NCBI GenBank assembly: GCA_947561585.1
Contig: CANNZV010001112.1
Span: forward strand, 109,378 to 173,377
Reading direction: 5' to 3'
DNA from: Caprella mutica
Lineage: Eukaryota; Arthropoda; Malacostraca; Amphipoda; Caprellidae
DNA: 64,000 nt
The notes under the pieces were generated by a model that searched no databases, was not told where the DNA came from, and saw only the letters and a program-made list of their open reading frames with translations. Each line of letters starts with the position of its first letter. Position 1 is the first letter of the stretch. The position numbers and the translations under genes are program-made. Shown here one piece after another: positions 59,854 to 64,000 of the stretch.

Positions 59854-59998
59854 GGGTAAGTTACGAATTATCGGTCAGTTCCACATCTTCGGTGATATAG
59901 GAAAAACCTATATATAATAATTATTATTTAATTTTTATTTCATAGTTTTTCCTTATGACTGAAGATGTGTAACTGACCGATAATTCGTAACTTACCCT
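59854..59998. mobile_element. GGGTAAG palindromic MITE, intact copy (145 bp)
   Basis: Left arm GGGTAAGTTACGAATTATCG, GTCAGTTCCACATCTTCGGT; right arm GACTGAAGATGTGTAACTGA, CCGATAATTCGTAACTTACCC. Arms of about 55 bp fold almost completely around an AT-rich loop. A transcript would form a long hairpin. No coding capacity; family members at 2872, 37196, 54004 and 63384. Confidence 0.85.
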
Positions 59999-60880
59999 AT
60001 CTGTATTTTTAAACTGAATTAACTCTATTTTATAAATTCACTCAAATCTAATAAATTTATTTTGCTGTAAAAGAGTAGGTTTTTTTTTTTTTGGGGGGGG
60101 GGGAGAGTGAGATGACCTCACCCGATGAATATCAAAAGTGTACGTTACCACCACCTGTATCTCCCATGTCCCCTTATAAGTGGTGTAATATATTTTGGAC
60201 ATACCGAACCTATAATTGAATATCGTTTAAGGCAACACATATAGACAGTTTCCATTACACGGCTATACATCATTCACTCACCTTTGCGATAGAGGTAAAC
60301 CTTATCTCTCACCTTAATTAACTTTAACCTTACCTCAGTCGAGATACCAGGGGGAGATGTTATACACGATAAGGTCACGCGTATCGGTGTATCGAATATC
60401 GTAGATGCTAAAATCGTAAGTTGGAGAATATAATATTTAATATTGTATTCAAATGTTATATTCAATCATTGAAGTACAATATTATAATTTTATATGTGAA
60501 GTTAAATAATATTGATCCTTAAATCGAACTTTTTAAGTACCTAGTGAATTTTAAACTTCAATATTTTACTGGTTAAATTATCATAATTAGAATATATAAA
60601 TAAGAGATATTCAATGTATATTATTTCAGTATTGGTTCATTAAATTTTATAATATAACATACTATATAATTAATTTATTTTCCCCGTCGATTTATAATGA
60701 AAATGTTCAATAATTTTTTTTTTCAATTTAAAACATATTTCTTCCCACTCAATTCTTATATCCCCACCATAACTTTCTGTCTGGGTACTAACCATTTAAT
60801 GACATGTATGTTAAAAACTGCCAACCATAATGAAAAAAAAATAGAAATTTTGAAAAATTATGTTTCAATCTGAAAATTAT
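59999..60880. other. Spacer with T13G11 tract
   Basis: A run of 13 T (60080-60092) followed by 11 G (60093-60103). CCCCACCATAACTTT at 60765 is shared with 22172. A 63-codon minus frame (60274-60465) is not supported. Confidence 0.45.
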
Positions 60881-60990
60881 TGTTATAGATATAATATTAC
60901 AATATTGTTATAGATATAATATTACAATATTGTTATAGATATAATATTACAATATTGTTATAGATATAATATTACAATATTGTTATAGAT
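60881..60990. repeat. 25-bp palindromic tandem array (~4-5 units)
   Basis: AATATTGTTATAGATATAAT plus ATTAC repeated exactly at 60901, 60926 and 60951. Each unit is nearly self-complementary (AATATTGTTATA / GATATAATATT). Confidence 0.85.
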
Positions 60991-61499
60991 ATAATTTTCT
61001 TTGATTTTATTGTTTTTATATAATTTTAATTGTGCTTATATTAATTTTTCCACAAAATATTTGTTTTATTAATAGAATTAAAAAAATATCTATATATAAA
61101 ACACAATTATGAAAATTAGTAACACTATAATACTTAATATTGATATGTTTTTTTACAGATACTGTGTGAGCATTAAAAATAAGCAGGTTTAAAACAGCAC
61201 TGCAGTCAATAACATTTTAACAAATCATAAATGATGAAATACAAATGTATTTCATCATGGCCGGATATTCGACTTGATTCGTCGTTTCTTGAAATAATAT
61301 AAATAAAAGTTAATTTCATATTAGAACATACAAAGTTCAATAGTTTGCAGCAAGTCGAAACTCTGATAATACCCATGCCTTTCCTCTTCATTCTCAACGG
61401 GTTACAGGTTGGTCCCTGCAAACAATTCCATATTTCATTCACATGTTTACCATGTGGTTTAATGGTTATAATGTGGCACTACAGTACAGATATGTGAAA
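60991..61499. other. AT-rich spacer
   Basis: A minus frame at 61206-61442 (78 codons from GTG, no ATG at its upstream limit) has mixed composition but no recognisable family. Confidence 0.4.
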
Positions 61500-61860
61500 T
61501 AAACATTAAATCATCAAACCATCATGAAAACACATAAATATATAACATGTGGATATGCCATTTTAAAAACATATCATAAAAACCATATCAAATAGAGATT
61601 GTATACTTGTTTAATTGACAACATCATATCCATATGTCAATTGCAATACTTATAACATGTGGCTACCATATGTAATTTACCACATTCATAGCAACATGTC
61701 AAATACCATACTTATAACATATTTCAACCATAGGTAATGACCATATAAAACCACATGTAATACATATGGATGTGAAACCACATTACATGTAATACCCATT
61801 TCAAACAGTTTATACATGGTGTACACAATTACACATGTTTTAAATGAGTAAGTGAATCAT
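61500..61860. repeat. Decayed repeats around ACATGTGG / ACCATATG
   Basis: Recurring TACTTATAACATGTGGC, TGTCAAATACCATACTTATAAC, ACCATATGTAATTTACCACA and ACCACATGTAATACATATGG, roughly 55-65 bp apart and in both orientations. Likely an old minisatellite or foldback element immediately 5' of the mariner relic. Confidence 0.4.
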
Positions 61861-61924
61861 GCTTTACACATTGCACATGGATATAATTGCAGAGTTAGAC
61901 CCTAAGTTTATTTAAGAACTGACT

Positions 61925-62516
61925 GGAATTGCAGGCACTGTTAATTCAGATGCGCAATGATTTTTTTTTTTCCTATAGTATCACAAAAAAAGATTGGTCA
62001 TTTTTATTTTCAGCAAGACGGTGCCACATGCCTCAATGCAAGAGTTTCAGTGGCTGCTCTGAGGAATGAATTTCCTGGCAAGCTAATTTAAAAATTTGGT
62101 GATATTTGGTCCAACCTAATAGTTCTATATTTTTATTTGTGGGGTTGTTTGAAAAGCAAAGTATACAGGAACAACACCACCGCAACTGCATACCTCAAGG
62201 CAAACATCATGGAAGAAAACAACAGGCTTGATTCTGCAGCCCTACAGAGAGTCATTTCATCACAAGAATTCATCAATGTTTAGTAGTTCGTTGTCACCAT
62301 TTAATTTTAAAAAGATTTTTTAATTATTTAAAGAATGTCTGCTTCTTCTGGCCTTTTTAAAAAAATTTAGCGTGTTATATTTTCAAAAAATAAAATAGCT
62401 TGGTACAACTTAGGATTTTAGCATTAAAATTGTTTATTAACTTTCCATATTAATCAATAAATTCCTTTACATATAATAAGCGTTTTAAAACTGATCATTT
62501 TAGTGTTCACCCCGTA
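61925..62516 (+). pseudogene. Tc1/mariner (IS630-type) transposase, 3' relic with terminal repeat
   Basis: A transposase cuts and pastes its own element using an RNase-H-fold DDE/D catalytic triad. Recognisable here are FQQDGATC (62008-62031), holding the second catalytic Asp. Then come VAALRNEFPGKLI, a stop (TAA), KFGDIWSN, and YLWGCLKSKVYRNNT, the region that normally precedes the conserved C-terminal tail. The tail runs LKANIMEENNRLDSAALQRV to TAG at 62281. Upstream, GTVNSDAQ (about 61947-61970) matches in position the conserved strand before the second Asp, followed by a stop and poly-T. The N-terminal DNA-binding half is missing. The third catalytic residue position, normally Asp just before FxLWG, reads Tyr, and a few codons are deleted there. 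The 3' non-coding part ends AGTGTTCACCCCG then TA (62515-62516), a plausible terminal repeat with TA target. Inactive. Confidence 0.8.
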
Positions 62517-62834
62517 CAGGAATATGGTATGATATTCAGGTCATAGACAACATTGATGTTGAAGTCACATAATAAAATTAATCAGCAGATTTTGCAGTCA
62601 TAAGACCGCCAAAAATATATAAACGGAAAGATCATTTGACAAAGATAATCTTGGATGTTTTTTTCTAACACCAACTAATATTTACTGAAGAGAGTTTACA
62701 AAATTTTCTAAGGGGTAACTCTCGTAATACACGGGGACAGATGTCAAGTTATAAACACCAATTTATATTAATGTAAATATTGGATAATCATCGATATTTA
62801 TTTGAATTGATTTTCTATTTTTCCTTTGAAAAAT
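62517..62834. other. AT-rich spacer
   Basis: No feature seen. Confidence 0.45.
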
Positions 62835-63190
62835 TTATATACATGAAAATTTTATTTACATGAAAAATTTATTTACATGCAAAATTTATTTACATGAAAA
62901 ATTTATTTACATGAAAATTTATTTAGATGAAAAATTTATTTACATGAAAAATTTATTTAGATGAAAAATTTATTTACATGAAAAATTTATTTAGATGAAA
63001 AATTTATTTACATGAAAAATTTATTTACATGAAAAATATATTTACACTAAAAATTTATTTACATGAAAAATTTATTTAAATGAAACATTTATTTAAATGA
63101 AACATTTATTTAAATGAAACATTTATTTAAATGAAACATTTATTTAAATGAAAAATTTATTTACATGAAAAAATTCATTTACATGAAATA
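62835..63190. repeat. 17-bp tandem array (~21 units)
   Basis: Unit TTTACATGAAAAATTTA with variants TTTAGATG, TTTAAATG and AAACATTTA. The AAATGAAACATTTATTT subtype forms a homogeneous block at 63070-63150. Confidence 0.9.
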
Positions 63191-63383
63191 TTAATCTACA
63201 TAAACAATTTGTTCATTTTTTGCATAAATTTTTTACATAATCTTTTATACATACATTTTTTTACACCTGTAATTTTTCTACGTATTTTTTTCTTTTACTA
63301 TTGATACCCCATTAATTTTAATGGGGAATTACACTAGTTTTAAATATTTATCACAGCTGTGTAACTCATATGCATTTAACTAA
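63191..63383. other. Short AT-rich spacer
   Basis: Contains CCCCATTAATTTTAATGGGG (about 63308-63327), a perfect 20-bp palindrome. Confidence 0.55.
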
Positions 63384-63530
63384 GGGTAAGTTACGATTTA
63401 TCGGACTGTTCCACATTTACGATCATATAGAGAAAAACTATATTCTATTAAATCTAAAGTAGTTGTTTTAAATTAGATCTTTTTTATATGGTCGGAAATG
63501 AGTAACTGTTCGATAACTTGGAACTTACCC
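63384..63530. mobile_element. GGGTAAG palindromic MITE, diverged copy
   Basis: GGGTAAGTTACGATTTATCG left; CGATAACTTGGAACTTACCC right. The subterminal GACTGTTCCACATTTACG / GAAATGAGTAACTGTTC also pairs imperfectly. About 147 bp, matching the intact copy at 59854. Confidence 0.75.
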
Positions 63531-64000
63531 CACATATCAAACAGTTATGTAGTATAATAAATTAATCAATGTTTGATTTAAAACTTTAAGACCTTTTTTT
63601 TAATTGTTTTTTTAGTATGTAGTTAAAATAGTTAGGACAAAATATTACCATGTAATATATACAATTAAAATATACTCATAAAGTTGATAAAACTAGTATT
63701 GAAATAATATTAAAATAAATAATAGAAAAAGCTTATGGATTGGATTTATTTCACTTAGAAATGATATTCATTATTCATGCTATAATGAATAACTAAAGAA
63801 AATTACTCATATTAAAACATATGAATATCTTTTTAAGACCAATAATGTTCTAAAATTCAAATTATCTCTGAAGCCCAAGCCAGCAGCACACATACGAAGA
63901 CACTGGCTAGAGCTTCATATCCGAACATAAATCAAAAGGATGGAAGAGCCGACACATTTTAAATTGCTACTGCAGCACAAGAAGCAAAATGATAAATCCC
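63531..64000. other. Spacer, GC-richer end
   Basis: 63868-63920 contains an imperfect inverted pair GAAGCCCAAGCCAG / CTGGCTAGAGCTTC. The last 130 bp are more complex and could be the edge of something continuing past the window. Confidence 0.35.

Overview
This window looks like AT-rich nuclear DNA from an arthropod, probably an insect. The grounds are the base composition, absence of prokaryotic gene organisation, a decayed Tc1/mariner-type transposase, piggyBac-like and pogo-like remnants, many small palindromic non-autonomous DNA transposons (MITEs), and very abundant minisatellites. Species and order cannot be read from the sequence. No intact, confidently recognisable protein-coding gene or RNA gene is present. 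The long open frames are by-products of tandem arrays whose unit length is a multiple of three (21, 33, 57 bp), or is 25 bp with no stops in any antisense frame.

Layout, left half. 1-2318: two blocks of related 33-bp repeats. 2966-3214: 16-bp repeat rich in CACGTG. 3369-4276: decayed coding-like stretch abutting a 25-bp array (4286-5636). 6084-6715: piggyBac-like MITE. 6743-7753: 32-bp array, the same satellite that recurs inverted at 22197-23119. 8361-9184: MITE with an internal 10-bp satellite. 9641-10282: 31-bp array. 11118-12193: a repeat element (H) split by a TTAA-flanked element (T). 12210-12850: 19-bp array. 13523-18512: about 5 kb of a 21-bp unit with large internal duplications. 19482-20103: 20-bp array. 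21154-21650: inverted, uninterrupted copy of H.

Layout, right half. 26455-27262: 19-bp array, then about 9.6 kb of mostly unique intergenic or intronic DNA. 36880-37681: decayed 59-bp array ending in an inverted arm. 37853-38412: 20-bp array with a 7-unit higher-order repeat. 38876-40086: 31-bp array. 42509-42680: palindromic MITE. 43751-44720: pogo-like relic holding a second copy of T. 44774-46400: 33-bp array. 47845-50636: 57-bp array with a 912-bp internal duplication. 51334-52590: 28-bp array. 53593-53804: hairpin within hairpin. 54500-55215: AT-only array with a 179-bp higher-order period. 56257-56958: 18-bp array. 59316-59502: 11-bp array. 59854-59998: palindromic MITE. 60881-60990: 25-bp array. 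61925-62516: mariner relic. 62835-63190: 17-bp array.

Taken together, more than 20 tandem arrays, mostly unrelated in sequence, cover roughly 22 kb, about 35% of the window by my hand tally. The most informative points are: one 32-bp satellite at two loci in opposite orientation; a TTAA element caught inside H with a paralogous empty site 10 kb away, both of its copies carrying two insect-CTCF-like cores; several arrays whose units contain a near-consensus 5' splice site; and large recent duplications inside the 21-bp and 57-bp arrays. No multi-gene system with cooperating genes is visible.
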